From: Jatrophihabitans sp964252635
Lineage (GTDB): Bacteria; Actinomycetota; Actinomycetes; Mycobacteriales; Jatrophihabitantaceae
Direction: 5' to 3'
DNA length: 64,000 bases
NCBI RefSeq assembly: GCF_964252635.1
Contig: NZ_CAXUNP010000005.1
Coordinates: 65,106-129,105, forward strand
Positions 42,520-51,289 of the stretch are shown here, in pieces; within the stretch, counting starts at the first letter, position 1, and every line of letters starts with the position of its first letter. The notes under the pieces were generated by a model. It worked only from the letters and a program-made list of their open reading frames with translations. It was not told the DNA's origin and searched no databases. The position numbers were made by a program, and so were the translations under genes.

Positions 42520-44061
42520 ATGGCTCTCGACGCCACCCAGGCCGACAGCACGCAGGAGTCTGCGCCGAACCTGTCGAAGAATGCACCACCCGAGAACGAT
42601 CGCACCCACGACCGGCGCTGGTTCATCCTCGCCATCCTCGGGCTCGCGCAGCTGATGGTCGTGCTCGACGCGACCATCGTGAACATCGCGCTGCCCACCG
42701 CCCAGAGCTCGCTCGGCTTCAACAACGCCGACCGGCAGTGGGTCGTCACCGGCTACGCGCTCGCCTTCGGCAGCCTGCTGCTCATCGGCGGACGGTTGAG
42801 CGACTTCTTCGGCCGCAAGTGGGCCCTGCTCGTCGGCCTGGTCGGCTTCGCCGTCGCCTCGGCGGTCGGCGGTGCCGCGCAGAACTTCGGCATGCTGGTG
42901 ACGGCCCGGGCCGTCCAGGGCGCGTTCGGCGCGGTCCTGGCGCCTGCGGTGCTGGCCCTGCTGACCACCACGTTCCGGGACCCGAAGGAACGCGGCAAGG
43001 CCTTCGGCATCTTCGGTGGCATCGCCGGCGCCGGTGCCTCCATCGGCCTGCTGCTCGGCGGCGTGCTCACCGAGTACGCCAGCTGGCGCTGGACGCTGTA
43101 CGTCAACCTGGCCTTCGCCGCGGTCGCCTTCGTCGGCGCCCTGCTGCTGCTGCCGCGCTTCGAGCGCTCCAAGGAGCGCCAGGGCCAGGACCTGCCCGGC
43201 ACGTTCAGCATCACCCTGGGCCTGTTCGCGGTCGTCTACGGCTTCTCGAACGCCGACCAGCACAGCTGGTCCGCCCCGCTCACCATCGCGTGCCTGGCCA
43301 TCGGTGCCGTGCTGCTGATCGCGTTCGTGTTCATCGAGCAGCGCGCGGAGCACCCGATCCTCCCGCTGCGCGTGATCGCCGACCGCAACCGTGGTGGCGC
43401 GTTCATCGCGATGTTCCTGTCGGGCATCGGCATCTTCGCCGTCTTCCTGTTCCTGACCTACTACCTGCAGGGCATCCGCGGCTACTCCGCCGTCAAGTCC
43501 GGCGTCGCGTTCCTGCCCATGACGGGCACGATCGTGGTCGTCGCGTCGCTCGGCAGCGCGGTCCTGGTCACCCGCATCAGCTCGCGGATCATGATCCCGC
43601 TGGGCATGGTGCTGGCCGCGATCGGCCTGTTCCTGCTGACGCACATCAGCCTCGAGGGCAACTACGTCTCGGTCATCCTGCCGGCGACGATCATCATGGG
43701 CGCCGGGCTCGGGCTGATCTTCGCGCCCGGCTTCAACCTGGCGGTGCTCGGTGTGGAGGACGAGGACTCCGGCGTCGCCTCGGCCTCGGTCAACGTGGCC
43801 CAGCAGGTCGGCGGTTCGGTCGGCACCTCGCTGTTCAACACCATCGCCGGCACCACCGTGGCCAGCTACGTCGCGTCTCACCTGCACGGTGCCAAGCCGG
43901 GCAGCCCGCAGTACGCGCTGACCCAGGCCAACGCGCAGCTGCACAGCTACACCGTGGCGTTCTGGATCGGCGTCGGCGTGTTCGTCTTCGGCGCGATCGT
44001 CTCGGCGTTGGTGCTGCGGTCCGGCATCGCCCAGTCGCCCGACACGCCGGCGGTCGTCTGA
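42520..44061 (+). CDS. MFS exporter, DHA2 family, TetR-linked
   Basis: A 513-residue EmrB/QacA-type multidrug exporter with about 14 membrane segments. Seen: QLMVVLDATIVNIALPTAQ (motif D1), GGRLSDFFGRKWAL (motif A), RAVQGAFGAVLAPAVLALL, GGVLTEYASWRWTLYVNL (motif C region). Start at 42520 behind AGGAG. Followed eleven bases later by a TetR gene and preceded by a promoter with two operator-like sites, the usual regulator-pump unit. Substrate unknown. Confidence 0.92.
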   Translation: MALDATQADSTQESAPNLSKNAPPENDRTHDRRWFILAILGLAQLMVVLDATIVNIALPTAQSSLGFNNADRQWVVTGYALAFGSLLLIGGRLSDFFGRKWALLVGLVGFAVASAVGGAAQNFGMLVTARAVQGAFGAVLAPAVLALLTTTFRDPKERGKAFGIFGGIAGAGASIGLLLGGVLTEYASWRWTLYVNLAFAAVAFVGALLLLPRFERSKERQGQDLPGTFSITLGLFAVVYGFSNADQHSWSAPLTIACLAIGAVLLIAFVFIEQRAEHPILPLRVIADRNRGGAFIAMFLSGIGIFAVFLFLTYYLQGIRGYSAVKSGVAFLPMTGTIVVVASLGSAVLVTRISSRIMIPLGMVLAAIGLFLLTHISLEGNYVSVILPATIIMGAGLGLIFAPGFNLAVLGVEDEDSGVASASVNVAQQVGGSVGTSLFNTIAGTTVASYVASHLHGAKPGSPQYALTQANAQLHSYTVAFWIGVGVFVFGAIVSALVLRSGIAQSPDTPAVV

Positions 44062-44072
44062 GCGGCGTCGCC

Positions 44073-44762
44073 ATGACCACCACCGAACGACCGCAGTCAC
44101 CCGAGGACGACGCGGTCCGGCCGATGCGCAAGGACGCGGCACGCAACCGCGTCCTGCTCATCGCCGCCGGACGGGAGGTCTTCGCCAAGCGCGGCCTCGA
44201 CGCCAGCCTCGACGACATCGCGCGTCAGGCCGGCGTCGGGATCGGCACCGCCTACCGGCACTTCGGCAACAAGTTCGCGCTCGCCGAGGCGATCATGCAC
44301 GAGGCGGTCGACGGCGTCGTCTCCGCGGCCGACCGTGCGCTCGACAACGACGACCCGTGGGCCGGCCTCGTCGGTTTCCTCGAGGCGGTGCTCGAGGTGC
44401 AGACCGCCGACCGTGGGTTGCGTGAGGTCCTCATGGGCGTCCACGAGGCCAAGTCCGACGCCGTCCAGGAACGACTGCTCGGTCGGGTCGAGCGCCTGCT
44501 GGACCGTGCCCGGCGGGCCGGCGTCGTCCGCCTCGACGCCGCGGCCAGCGACCTCGGCGCCGTCATCTCGATGCTCTGCTTGGTCGCCGACCTCGGCGGC
44601 GACGAGGCGCCGGACCTGTGGCGCCGTTACGTGCCGACGCTGCTGTCGGCGCTGCGCCCGGACGGCCCGCCGCTGCCGGGGCGGCCGCTCACCGACGACG
44701 AGATGCACCAGGCGATGATCCGCCTGCACGGGCTGCGGTCAGCCCGCCCGCTTCCCGACTGA
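44073..44762 (+). CDS. TetR family transcriptional regulator
   Basis: A 229-residue TetR regulator. The N-terminal DNA-binding domain is clear: RNRVLLIAAGREVFAKRGLD, ASLDDIARQAGVGIGTAYRH, then FGNKFALAEAI. The C-terminal ligand domain is helical with conserved AVISMLCLVADLGG. Co-directional with the exporter eleven bases upstream; most likely the repressor of that operon through the paired sites at 42428-42488. Confidence 0.92.
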   Translation: MTTTERPQSPEDDAVRPMRKDAARNRVLLIAAGREVFAKRGLDASLDDIARQAGVGIGTAYRHFGNKFALAEAIMHEAVDGVVSAADRALDNDDPWAGLVGFLEAVLEVQTADRGLREVLMGVHEAKSDAVQERLLGRVERLLDRARRAGVVRLDAAASDLGAVISMLCLVADLGGDEAPDLWRRYVPTLLSALRPDGPPLPGRPLTDDEMHQAMIRLHGLRSARPLPD

Positions 44763-44818
44763 CGGTGCGGACCTCGGTCCGCGCCGTTCTGTCGGTGGGT
44801 CGTCCTAGCGTGCAGGGC

Positions 44819-45100
44819 ATGACGAACCTGGTGCTACGCGAGCTGCCCGAATCCCTGCGCCGCGAGCTGGGCCGGGTCGACCTGACCCGTCGCGGCGGCC
44901 GCTCCCCCGACGTCGAGGTCGTGCTCGACGCGGGCGGCCCGTTGATGCGCGCCCTGTTTCGCGCCGAGGCCGAGCTGCTCGTCGCCGACGCGCTGGCCAT
45001 GGAGTCCGGCACCTACGTTGCCCGGGATCCCGACGAACGGCGCCACGATGCGCTGCTGCTTGTGCTGCAGCGGCTGGCGTACGTGGAGGCAGCGGCCTGA
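44819..45100 (+). CDS. Hypothetical small protein
   Basis: A 93-residue soluble protein, MTNLVLRELPESLRRELGRV at its start, with Arg/Leu-rich helical stretches (LMRALFRAEAELLVADAL) and no membrane segment. Codon use is normal. It follows the TetR gene by 56 bases but has no visible link to it. I recognise no family. Confidence 0.6.
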   Translation: MTNLVLRELPESLRRELGRVDLTRRGGRSPDVEVVLDAGGPLMRALFRAEAELLVADALAMESGTYVARDPDERRHDALLLVLQRLAYVEAAA

Positions 45101-45122
45101 TCGTCGGCCCGAGGGGGTCGGG

Positions 45123-45938
45123 TCAGCCCAGCAATGCCGCGCGCAGGGCGGCGTCGTCCTCGTCGGTCCACCCCTGCGCGCGCAGCCAGGCCTGCGTACC
45201 GCCGTGGGTCTCGTCGACGGCAGCGAGCAGCACCACCATGGTCTCTGCCTTCGGCTTGTGCCGGTCGACGTCGTCGGCCTTCGGCCTGATGTCGTCGGCG
45301 TAGGTGCGTCGCTGGGCCAGGCGGGCGAAGATCTGCGGCACCCGTTCGGCGCTGAGCGCGTAGTCGGCGGCGATGGCCGCGCGCTCGACACCGATCTGGT
45401 CCAGGGCCAGTGCCACGACGGTGCCGGTGCGGTCCTTGCCGGCAGCGCAGTGCACGACGGTCGCGCCGTCGGTGTAGGCGACGAGCCGTAGCGCCGCCAC
45501 GATGGAGTCGGCCCGCTCGGCGAGGTAGTGCAGGTACACCGCCGACGCGCCGCGTCGGCGTTCGTCGTCGGTCAGCGTCTCGTCGCGGCCCTGCCACGGC
45601 AGGATCACCGGCGCGTCGACGCCGTCCTCCGCGGCGGCCGCGTCGGTCGCGGTTCCGGCGTCCGGCAGCAACGACAGGTGCGCGATCTCGACCCGGGGCT
45701 CGCGCGTCAGCGGCCCGGGGCCCTCGTTGTCGACCTCCACGTCGCTGCGCAGGTCGGCCACCGCGCGTACCCCGACGACGTCGACGAGCAGGTGGACGTC
45801 GGAGTCGGTGAGGGTCTGCAGGCTGTCCGCGCGGATCAATCGACCGGGACGTACGGTGCCGCCGTCGACCGTCGGCAGGCCGCCGACATCGCGGACGTTG
45901 TCGGCGCCCTGCAGCGTGATCCACAACGGGGCGCTCAT
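45123..45938 (-). CDS. Tyrosine-protein phosphatase (MptpB-like)
   Basis: A 271-residue phosphatase of the PtpB/DSP-like group. The catalytic P-loop is VVHCAAGKDRTGTV (HCX5R with Cys near residue 162). NVRDVGGLPT near residue 13 and LIRADSLQTLTDSD are the family's N-terminal motifs. The lysine and aspartate in the loop (AGKDR) are typical of MptpB, which also has phosphoinositide activity. No export signal is seen. ATG at 45938; the longer upstream frame looks non-coding. Convergent with the hypothetical gene at 44819. Confidence 0.88.
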   Translation of the reverse strand: MSAPLWITLQGADNVRDVGGLPTVDGGTVRPGRLIRADSLQTLTDSDVHLLVDVVGVRAVADLRSDVEVDNEGPGPLTREPRVEIAHLSLLPDAGTATDAAAAEDGVDAPVILPWQGRDETLTDDERRRGASAVYLHYLAERADSIVAALRLVAYTDGATVVHCAAGKDRTGTVVALALDQIGVERAAIAADYALSAERVPQIFARLAQRRTYADDIRPKADDVDRHKPKAETMVVLLAAVDETHGGTQAWLRAQGWTDEDDAALRAALLG

Positions 45939-46058
45939 GGCCCTGACTGTAACCACGACCGACCGCGACCCGGCGCGCGGCTGCGTGACGGATCCCGCCG
46001 CCGCGGCGACGTGCCGCCGAGCGGTCCGGCGCGGGCGCTGTTGGGTACACCGCTCCCG

Positions 46059-46151
46059 ATGACCGACCCCACTTCGACGATCGACCCGCCACCGCCCGCG
46101 CCGACCGCGGGCCGCGGGTCGCCCGGCCGTACCGTGGCCGACGTCAGCTGA
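46059..46151 (+). CDS. Possible 30-residue leader frame
   Basis: An ATG frame MTDPTSTIDPPPPAPTAGRG and ten more residues, whose TGA shares its last base with the ATG of the DUF6986 gene (TGATG). The Pro/Thr-rich sequence has no family match. Coupling geometry is the only argument that it is translated. Confidence 0.25.
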   Translation: MTDPTSTIDPPPPAPTAGRGSPGRTVADVS

Positions 46152-47320
46152 TGCTCGACCCGTCGCTGCACGACCGTCTGGACGCCCTGCTCGCCGACGA
46201 CGACGGCCGCCGGGCGCGGCTGTACCCGGCCACCCGGCTGCGTCGTCAACCCGTGCACACCGTGCACGTCCCGGCCGACCGCTTCGCCGGGCACACGGTG
46301 GCCGAGTGGCGGTCCGGGGCCCTGGCCGCTCTGGACGAACACGGGCCGATGCCCGGCGTCGACGAGGCGCTCGAGGCGAGGGTGCGCGACAAGCTCGCCG
46401 ACGAACCCATCGAGGACCTGCGCATCGACTTCGCCGACGGTTACGGCCTGCGTTCCGACGCCGACGAGGACGCCGCGGCGCGGGCCGCCGGCACCGCACT
46501 CGGCCGGGGGGCGCAGACGCCGTTCGTCGGGCTGCGCATCAAGTCGCTCGAGGCGGCGACGCCACACCGGGCCGTCTGCACCCTCGAGCTGTTCCTGGAG
46601 CAGCTCTTCGCCTTCGGCGGCCTGCCCGCCGGCTTCCGCGTCACGGTGCCCGCCGTGACGTCGGTGGCCCAGGTCGAGGCGATGGTCGAGCTCTGCGCGG
46701 CGTTCGAGTCGGAGCTCGCGATCGCCCGCGTGCCCTTCGAGCTCCAGCTCGACTCGCCGCAGGCCGTGGTCGGAGCCGACGGCACCGCGTTGCTCGCCCG
46801 GATGCTGCACTCGGGCGCAGGGCGGTGCGTAGGCCTGACCCTCGACCCGGCCGGCTTCACCGCCGCGGCCGGCGGCGGGCCGACGGACGGGTCGGTCGCC
46901 GACCACGCAAGGGCCGTGCTGGTGCTGGCGACGGCGGGCACGGGCGTCCCGGTCAGCGACGGGACGGCCGGGATGGTTCCTGCGGGGCCGCGGACCCAGG
47001 TGCACGCGGCGTGGTCGGCACACCTCGCCCTGGTCCGCCACGCGCTCGAGGCCGGGTTCCCGCAGGGCCGCGACGTGCACCCCGCCCAGTTGCCGTCACG
47101 CTTCGCGGCCACGTTCGCCTTCTACGCCGACGGTCTCGATGCCGCGGCCCGCGCGGTGGCCCCCTCCGGCGCGACGTCGACCGTCCGCGTCCCCGCCTCG
47201 ACCAGGTCTTCGGCGCGGTTCCTGCTCCGCGGGCTGCGGTGCGGCGCCCTCGACGAGCCCGACGTGCGTGAACGATGCGGTCTGGGCACGGCCGAGCTCG
47301 ACGTGCTCGCCATCGCCTGA
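46151..47320 (+). CDS. DUF6986 family protein (HpcH/HpaI aldolase-like)
   Basis: A 389-residue protein whose features resemble the citrate lyase/HpcH aldolase TIM barrel: EDLRIDFADGYGLRSDADED (acidic metal site), VGLRIKSLE, RVTVPAVTSVAQVEAMVEL, and RTQVHAAWSAHLALVRHAL, QGRDVHPAQLPSR. It matches the actinobacterial DUF6986 group. Activity is unknown; aldolase or lyase chemistry is inference. ATG at 46151. The 3' end is followed at once by 15-bp repeats and a long hairpin. Confidence 0.75.
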   Translation: MLDPSLHDRLDALLADDDGRRARLYPATRLRRQPVHTVHVPADRFAGHTVAEWRSGALAALDEHGPMPGVDEALEARVRDKLADEPIEDLRIDFADGYGLRSDADEDAAARAAGTALGRGAQTPFVGLRIKSLEAATPHRAVCTLELFLEQLFAFGGLPAGFRVTVPAVTSVAQVEAMVELCAAFESELAIARVPFELQLDSPQAVVGADGTALLARMLHSGAGRCVGLTLDPAGFTAAAGGGPTDGSVADHARAVLVLATAGTGVPVSDGTAGMVPAGPRTQVHAAWSAHLALVRHALEAGFPQGRDVHPAQLPSRFAATFAFYADGLDAAARAVAPSGATSTVRVPASTRSSARFLLRGLRCGALDEPDVRERCGLGTAELDVLAIA

Positions 47321-47360
47321 CCCGACGACGCCCGACACGACAACGCCCGACACGACGACG
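47321..47360 (+). repeat. 15-bp tandem repeat after the DUF6986 stop codon
   Basis: Directly after TGA come CCCGACGACG (partial unit), CCCGACACGACAACG and CCCGACACGACGACG. Its last base enters the terminator hairpin. Same placement, at a stop codon, as the arrays at 15292 and 19837. Confidence 0.75.
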
Positions 47361-47396
47361 GGAGTGTCGTGTGCCGGATCGGCACGCAACACTCCC
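47360..47396. terminator. Two-tier hairpin terminator between convergent genes
   Basis: Outer stem GGGAGTGT/ACACTCCC and inner stem GTGCCG/CGGCAC with loop GAT, symmetric three-base bulges between. It lies between the 3' ends of the DUF6986 gene (+) and the acyl-CoA dehydrogenase gene (-) and should end both transcripts. A competing ACACGAC/GTCGTGT stem uses the upstream repeat. Confidence 0.8.
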
Positions 47397-47413
47397 GCGG
47401 TCGGACGGAACGG

Positions 47414-49252
47414 TCAGAAGGAGTTCTCGGCCACGTCCATGAGTGCGTTGTCCATGCCCTCGGCCACCTGACGGCGAGCGGCGAGCTCGGGCAGCACCGT
47501 GGTCGCGAAGAAGCGCGCGACGGCCGGCTTGCCCGCGTAGAACGCGCGGTCGGCGGTGGAGAGCCCGTTAGCGTCGAGCTTGACGAGCGCCACCGCGGCC
47601 TGGCGCAGCAGCAGGTACCCGACCATGAGGTCACCCGCCGACAGCAGCGCACGGGTGGCGTTCAGACCGACCTTGTAGACGTTGCTCACGTCCTCCTGGC
47701 CGCTCATCAGCTGGTTGAACATCGCACCGACGATGCCGCCGAAGTCCTCGAGCGCCTTCTGCAGTGCGGCGGCCTCTTCCTTGAGCCGACCCTCGTCGGC
47801 GATCGACTCGAGGAACGTGGTGATCTCGTTCGACACCGTGCCCAGCGCCGCGCCCTGGTTCTTCACGATCTTGCGGAAGAAGAAGTCCTGGGCCTGGATC
47901 GCCGTGGTGCCCTCGTAGAGCGTGTCGATCTTGGCGTCGCGGATGTACTGCTCGAGCGGGTAGTCCTGCAGGTACCCGGAACCACCGAAGGTCTGCAACG
48001 CCTGCGCGAGCTGGTCGTAGGAACGCTCGGAACCCACGCCCTTGACGATGGGCAGCAACAGGTCGTTGATGGCCTCGTCGGCCGAGGTGTCGGTGCCGTT
48101 GTGCTCGCCGACGATGATGCGGTCCTGCGCCGAGGCCGTGTAGTACACGAGCGCGCGCAGACCCTCGGCGTAGGCCTTGTTCATCATCAGGCTGCGGCGG
48201 ACGTCGGGATGGTTGATGATCGTCACGCGCGGCGCGGTCTTGTCCGCCGCCTTGGTGAGATCGGCCGACTGCACGCGGGTCCTGGCGTAGTCGAGCGCGT
48301 TCAGGTAACCCGTCGACAGCGTGGCGATGGCCTTCGTGCCGACCATCATCCGGGCGTGCTCGATCACCTGGAACATCTGGGCGATCCCGCGGTGGACGTC
48401 GCCGACGAGCCAGCCCTTGGCCGGGACGTTGTCGATCTCGCCGAAGCGCAGCTCGCACGTCGTCGACGCCTTGAGGCCCATCTTGTGCTCGACGTTGGTC
48501 ACGAAAGCACCGTTGCGCTCGCCGAGCTCGCCGGTCTCGACGTCGAAGTGGTACTTCGGGACGACGAACAGCGACAGCCCCTTGGTGCCGGCCTGCGCGC
48601 CCTCGGGGCGGGCGAGCACCAGGTGGACGATGTTCTCGGTCATGTCCTGCTCGGCCGAGGTGATGAAGCGCTTGACGCCCTCGATGTGCCACGAGCCGTC
48701 GGTCTGCTCGATCGCCTTCGTCTTGCCGGCACCGACATCGGACCCGGCGTCGGGCTCGGTCAGCACCATGGTGGCGCCCCAGCCGCGGTCGACCATGAGC
48801 TGGGCCATCTTCTTCTGCTCGTCGTTGCCGTTCGCGTGCAGGATCCCGGCGAACGGCGCGCCGGCCATGTACATGTGCAGGGCCGGGTTGGCCCCCAGCA
48901 CCTGCTCGGCCACCGCCCACACGACGGTGCGCGGCACCTGCTGACCGCCGAGCTCCGGCAGCGTCTCGAGCCGCCACCACTCACTGTCCTGCAGCGCCTT
49001 GTAGGATTTCTTGAACGACTCGGGGACGGTGACCGAGTAGGTGTCCGGGTCGAACACGGGCGGGTTGCGGTCGGCGTCGACGAACGACGCGGCCAGCGGA
49101 CCCTCGGCCAGCTTGGCGACCTCGGCGATGATGCCGCGGGCGGTGTCCTCGTCGACCTCGTCGAACGGGGCGCTTTGCAGGGTCTTGTCGGTGCCGAACA
49201 CCTCGAACAGGTTGAACTCGATATCGCGGACGTTGCTCTTGAAGTGGCCCAT
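47414..49252 (-). CDS. Acyl-CoA dehydrogenase, FadE5-like
   Basis: A 612-residue broad-range acyl-CoA dehydrogenase of the long (FadE5-type) group, using FAD to oxidise acyl-CoA in beta-oxidation. Seen: YMAGAPFAGILHANGN, ATMVLTEPDAGSDVGAGKT (substrate/FAD loop), GVKRFITSAEQD, QTFGGSGYLQDYPLEQYIRD, and the catalytic glutamate region IDTLYEGTTAIQAQDF. The C-terminal about 130 residues beyond the core are characteristic. ATG at 49252 behind AAGGAG. Two operator-like palindromes precede it. Confidence 0.92.
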   Translation of the reverse strand: MGHFKSNVRDIEFNLFEVFGTDKTLQSAPFDEVDEDTARGIIAEVAKLAEGPLAASFVDADRNPPVFDPDTYSVTVPESFKKSYKALQDSEWWRLETLPELGGQQVPRTVVWAVAEQVLGANPALHMYMAGAPFAGILHANGNDEQKKMAQLMVDRGWGATMVLTEPDAGSDVGAGKTKAIEQTDGSWHIEGVKRFITSAEQDMTENIVHLVLARPEGAQAGTKGLSLFVVPKYHFDVETGELGERNGAFVTNVEHKMGLKASTTCELRFGEIDNVPAKGWLVGDVHRGIAQMFQVIEHARMMVGTKAIATLSTGYLNALDYARTRVQSADLTKAADKTAPRVTIINHPDVRRSLMMNKAYAEGLRALVYYTASAQDRIIVGEHNGTDTSADEAINDLLLPIVKGVGSERSYDQLAQALQTFGGSGYLQDYPLEQYIRDAKIDTLYEGTTAIQAQDFFFRKIVKNQGAALGTVSNEITTFLESIADEGRLKEEAAALQKALEDFGGIVGAMFNQLMSGQEDVSNVYKVGLNATRALLSAGDLMVGYLLLRQAAVALVKLDANGLSTADRAFYAGKPAVARFFATTVLPELAARRQVAEGMDNALMDVAENSF

Positions 49253-49271
49253 CGCCGAATCTCCTTGCGGG

Positions 49272-49310
49272 TTACTCGTCAGTAACATAGAGGGTATTAC
49301 CCACCAGTAA
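49272..49310. promoter_or_regulatory. Two 14-bp palindromes upstream of the FadE5-like gene
   Basis: TTACTCGTCAGTAA (49272-49285) and TTACCCACCAGTAA (49297-49310), 25 bases start to start, in an AT-rich patch 20 bases before the start codon. Both fit TTACYCRYCAGTAA. TTAC/GTAA arms are typical of TetR-family fatty acid regulators, so a repressor that senses acyl-CoA is likely. Its gene is not in this neighbourhood. Confidence 0.7.
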
Positions 49311-49546
49311 CTGATGCAAGATGACGTGTCACACCTACCCGCGGCGGGGCGACCCGCTGTCGGGCGCACGCAGGAGGGCGAGCGGCGCGGAACGACCACG
49401 TTTTCCCGCCGACTTGCCGGAAATCCGGGGCTCAGCGGCAACAAGACAGGAAGACGTGATCGATCGGCGAGCGCTACTTCCCGTGTAGCGGTCGCGCGGA
49501 CGCATCACGCAGGGTGCCCCAGGGGCGAAGACGGGTCGGGCGACCG

Positions 49547-50758
49547 CTAGAAGATGACGCGCAGGTTGATCGTCTCGGGTAAGGCCCGGATCCGGTCGAC
49601 GATGGCCTGTGTGGTGCCACTGGCCGAGTCGGTCACCACGTAACCGACGTCGCCGCGCGTGCCGAGCAGTTGGGCCTCGACGTTCACGCCGTTGTCGGCC
49701 AGCAACCCGTTGACCCGCGCGAGCACGCCGGGCACGTTGCGGTGCAACAGGATCAGCCGCAGGGTGCCCCCGGCGCGCGGCAGCGAGAGCCCCGGCACGT
49801 TGACGCTCATGGCCGTCGAGCCGTCGCGGACGTAGTCACGCAGCTTGCCCGCGACGAAGCGGCCGATGTCCTGCTGCGCCTCTTCGGTGGAACCGCCGAT
49901 GTGCGGCGTGAGGATGACATTGCCCAGGCCACGCAGCTCGGAGACGAACTCGTCGCCGCGCCGCTTCGGTTCGACCGGGAACACGTCGACGGCCGCACCG
50001 GCGATGTGGCCGGACTCGATGTGCGCGCGCAGCGCGGCGTAGTCGACGACGAAGCCGCGCGACAGGTTCAGGAACAGCGAGCCCTGCCGCATGGCGGCGA
50101 AGTCGTCCTCGCCGAAGAAGTTCTCGTTGGACGGACGCCCGTCGACGTGCAGGGTGACGACGTCGGATTCGCCGAGCAGCTCCTTCATGGACAGGCATCG
50201 CTTGGCGTTGCCGAGAGCGAGCCGGTCGGCGGTGTCGAAGAACAGCACGTGCATGCCGAGGTTCTCGGCCAGCACCGACAGCTGCGTGCCGATGTTGCCG
50301 TAGCCGACGATGCCGAGCGTGCGCCCGCGAACTTCGTGAGCACCGGTTGCTGACTTGTCCCAGACGCCTTCGTGCATCAGTGCGTTCTTCTCGGTCAGCC
50401 GCCGGGTCAGCGAGATGATCTCGGAGATGGCCATCTCGACCACGGAGCGGGTGTTGGAGAACGGTGCGTTGAAGACCGTCACGCCGCGCTCGGCCGCGGC
50501 GGTGAGCTCGATCTGGTTGGTGCCGATGCAGAAGGCGCCGATGGCGATCAGCTTGTCGGCGGCCGCGAGCACCCGCTCCGTGACGTGGGTCTTGGATCGG
50601 ATGCCGAGCAGCGATACGCCTGCGATGCGCTGGACGAGCTCATCCTCGTCCAGCGCACCGTCGAGACTGTCCACCTCGAAACCGGCCGAGGACAGGATCT
50701 CGACGGCGTCGGGGTGGATCTGTTCGAGGAGCAGGACTCGGACGGGCGCGTCGGGCAC
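49547..50758 (-). CDS. serA: D-3-phosphoglycerate dehydrogenase, short ACT-domain type
   Basis: A 403-residue NAD-dependent enzyme of serine synthesis. Seen: IGIR-like LLGIRSKTHVTERVL, FCIGTNQIEL, NAPFSNTRSVVEMAIS, the dinucleotide fold RTLGIVGYGNIGTQLSVLAE, LNLSRGFVVDY, and the catalytic His in ILTPHIGGSTEEAQ. The last 75 residues form an ACT domain (VPGVLARVNGLLADNGVNVE). This is the E. coli SerA size class, without the extra ASB domain usual in the actinobacterial 525-residue enzyme, so it may be a second isozyme. GTG start at 50758. Confidence 0.88.
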   Translation of the reverse strand: MPDAPVRVLLLEQIHPDAVEILSSAGFEVDSLDGALDEDELVQRIAGVSLLGIRSKTHVTERVLAAADKLIAIGAFCIGTNQIELTAAAERGVTVFNAPFSNTRSVVEMAISEIISLTRRLTEKNALMHEGVWDKSATGAHEVRGRTLGIVGYGNIGTQLSVLAENLGMHVLFFDTADRLALGNAKRCLSMKELLGESDVVTLHVDGRPSNENFFGEDDFAAMRQGSLFLNLSRGFVVDYAALRAHIESGHIAGAAVDVFPVEPKRRGDEFVSELRGLGNVILTPHIGGSTEEAQQDIGRFVAGKLRDYVRDGSTAMSVNVPGLSLPRAGGTLRLILLHRNVPGVLARVNGLLADNGVNVEAQLLGTRGDVGYVVTDSASGTTQAIVDRIRALPETINLRVIF

Positions 50759-50868
50759 GGGGCTGACCTTCCAGTGGGAGCGACGGGTTCGCGGTCCACT
50801 CTAGTGAGCCGGTCGGGTGGCCTTATTGCCCGCGCAGACGAAGGGCCCCGGGGCCACCGGTTCGCGGA

Positions 50869-51147
50869 TCAGGCGCGCACCGATCGGCGTCCGCTGACCT
50901 TGCGGTAGATGAGCAGGGCGATGACGCCGCCGATGATCGAGCCGATCAGCCCGGACGGCTGGAAGTAGCCCTCGGCGTTGTCCTTGCCGAAGATCACGTA
51001 GCCGAGGAAACCGCCGATGAAGGAGCCGACGATGCCCAGCAGCACGGTGCCGCCGAAGCCGAGGTGGTCCTTGCCCGGGACGATGAGACGCGCGATGGCA
51101 CCCGCGATCAGACCGACGATGACCAGCGTGACGATGAAACCCAACAT
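50869..51147 (-). CDS. GlsB/YeaQ/YmgE family stress membrane protein
   Basis: A 92-residue protein of three membrane helices: IVTLVIVGLIAGAIARLIVP, TVLLGIVGSFIGGFLGYVIF and GSIIGGVIALLIYRKV. The PGKDHLGFGGT loop is the family signature. These small proteins rise under general or acid stress; mechanism unknown. ATG at 51147 behind AAGGAGG. It is transcribed away from serA's start, alone. Confidence 0.88.
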   Translation of the reverse strand: MLGFIVTLVIVGLIAGAIARLIVPGKDHLGFGGTVLLGIVGSFIGGFLGYVIFGKDNAEGYFQPSGLIGSIIGGVIALLIYRKVSGRRSVRA

Positions 51148-51243
51148 GGCGGACCCTCCTTCGTGCCGCGGTGCCCGCGGCGATTGCCGAAGGGTTACCC
51201 GGGCTGTCGTCGGCCGCTAACTGTGCCGATCCGAGGCATCCGC

Positions 51244-51279
51244 TGTGGGCTTTGTGGGCATCGTGGGCACTGTGGGCCG
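51244..51279. repeat. Four-copy 9-bp tandem repeat beyond the VOC gene stop
   Basis: TGTGGGCTT, TGTGGGCAT, CGTGGGCAC, TGTGGGCCG: a 9-base unit YGTGGGCNN in four exact-length copies, ending ten bases from the stop codon of the minus-strand VOC gene. Another instance of short repeats close to a stop codon. Confidence 0.75.
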
Positions 51280-51289
51280 TACGCCCGGG

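Noticed and set aside
42514..44142. A 542-codon minus-strand frame opposite the third exporter
   Set aside because: Product is Asp/Gln/His-rich and low in complexity; the exporter on the other strand has 14 membrane segments and motifs.
47396..47425. TERSEG-coding stretch as a third copy of the PERSEG repeat
   Set aside because: Only the short peptide-like match is present; the core GATGGGCATGGC and the other end are missing, and the bases belong to the acyl-CoA dehydrogenase 3' end.
49253..49546. A 78-codon plus-strand frame between serA and the FadE5-like gene
   Set aside because: Poor codon bias, overlaps the serA 3' end and the operator region, and no recognisable family.
50844..50855. 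Palindrome GGCCCCGGGGCC between serA and the GlsB gene
   Set aside because: Short, loopless and made only of G and C in GC-rich DNA, so chance is a sufficient explanation; it lies after the GlsB gene and might at most be a weak terminator.
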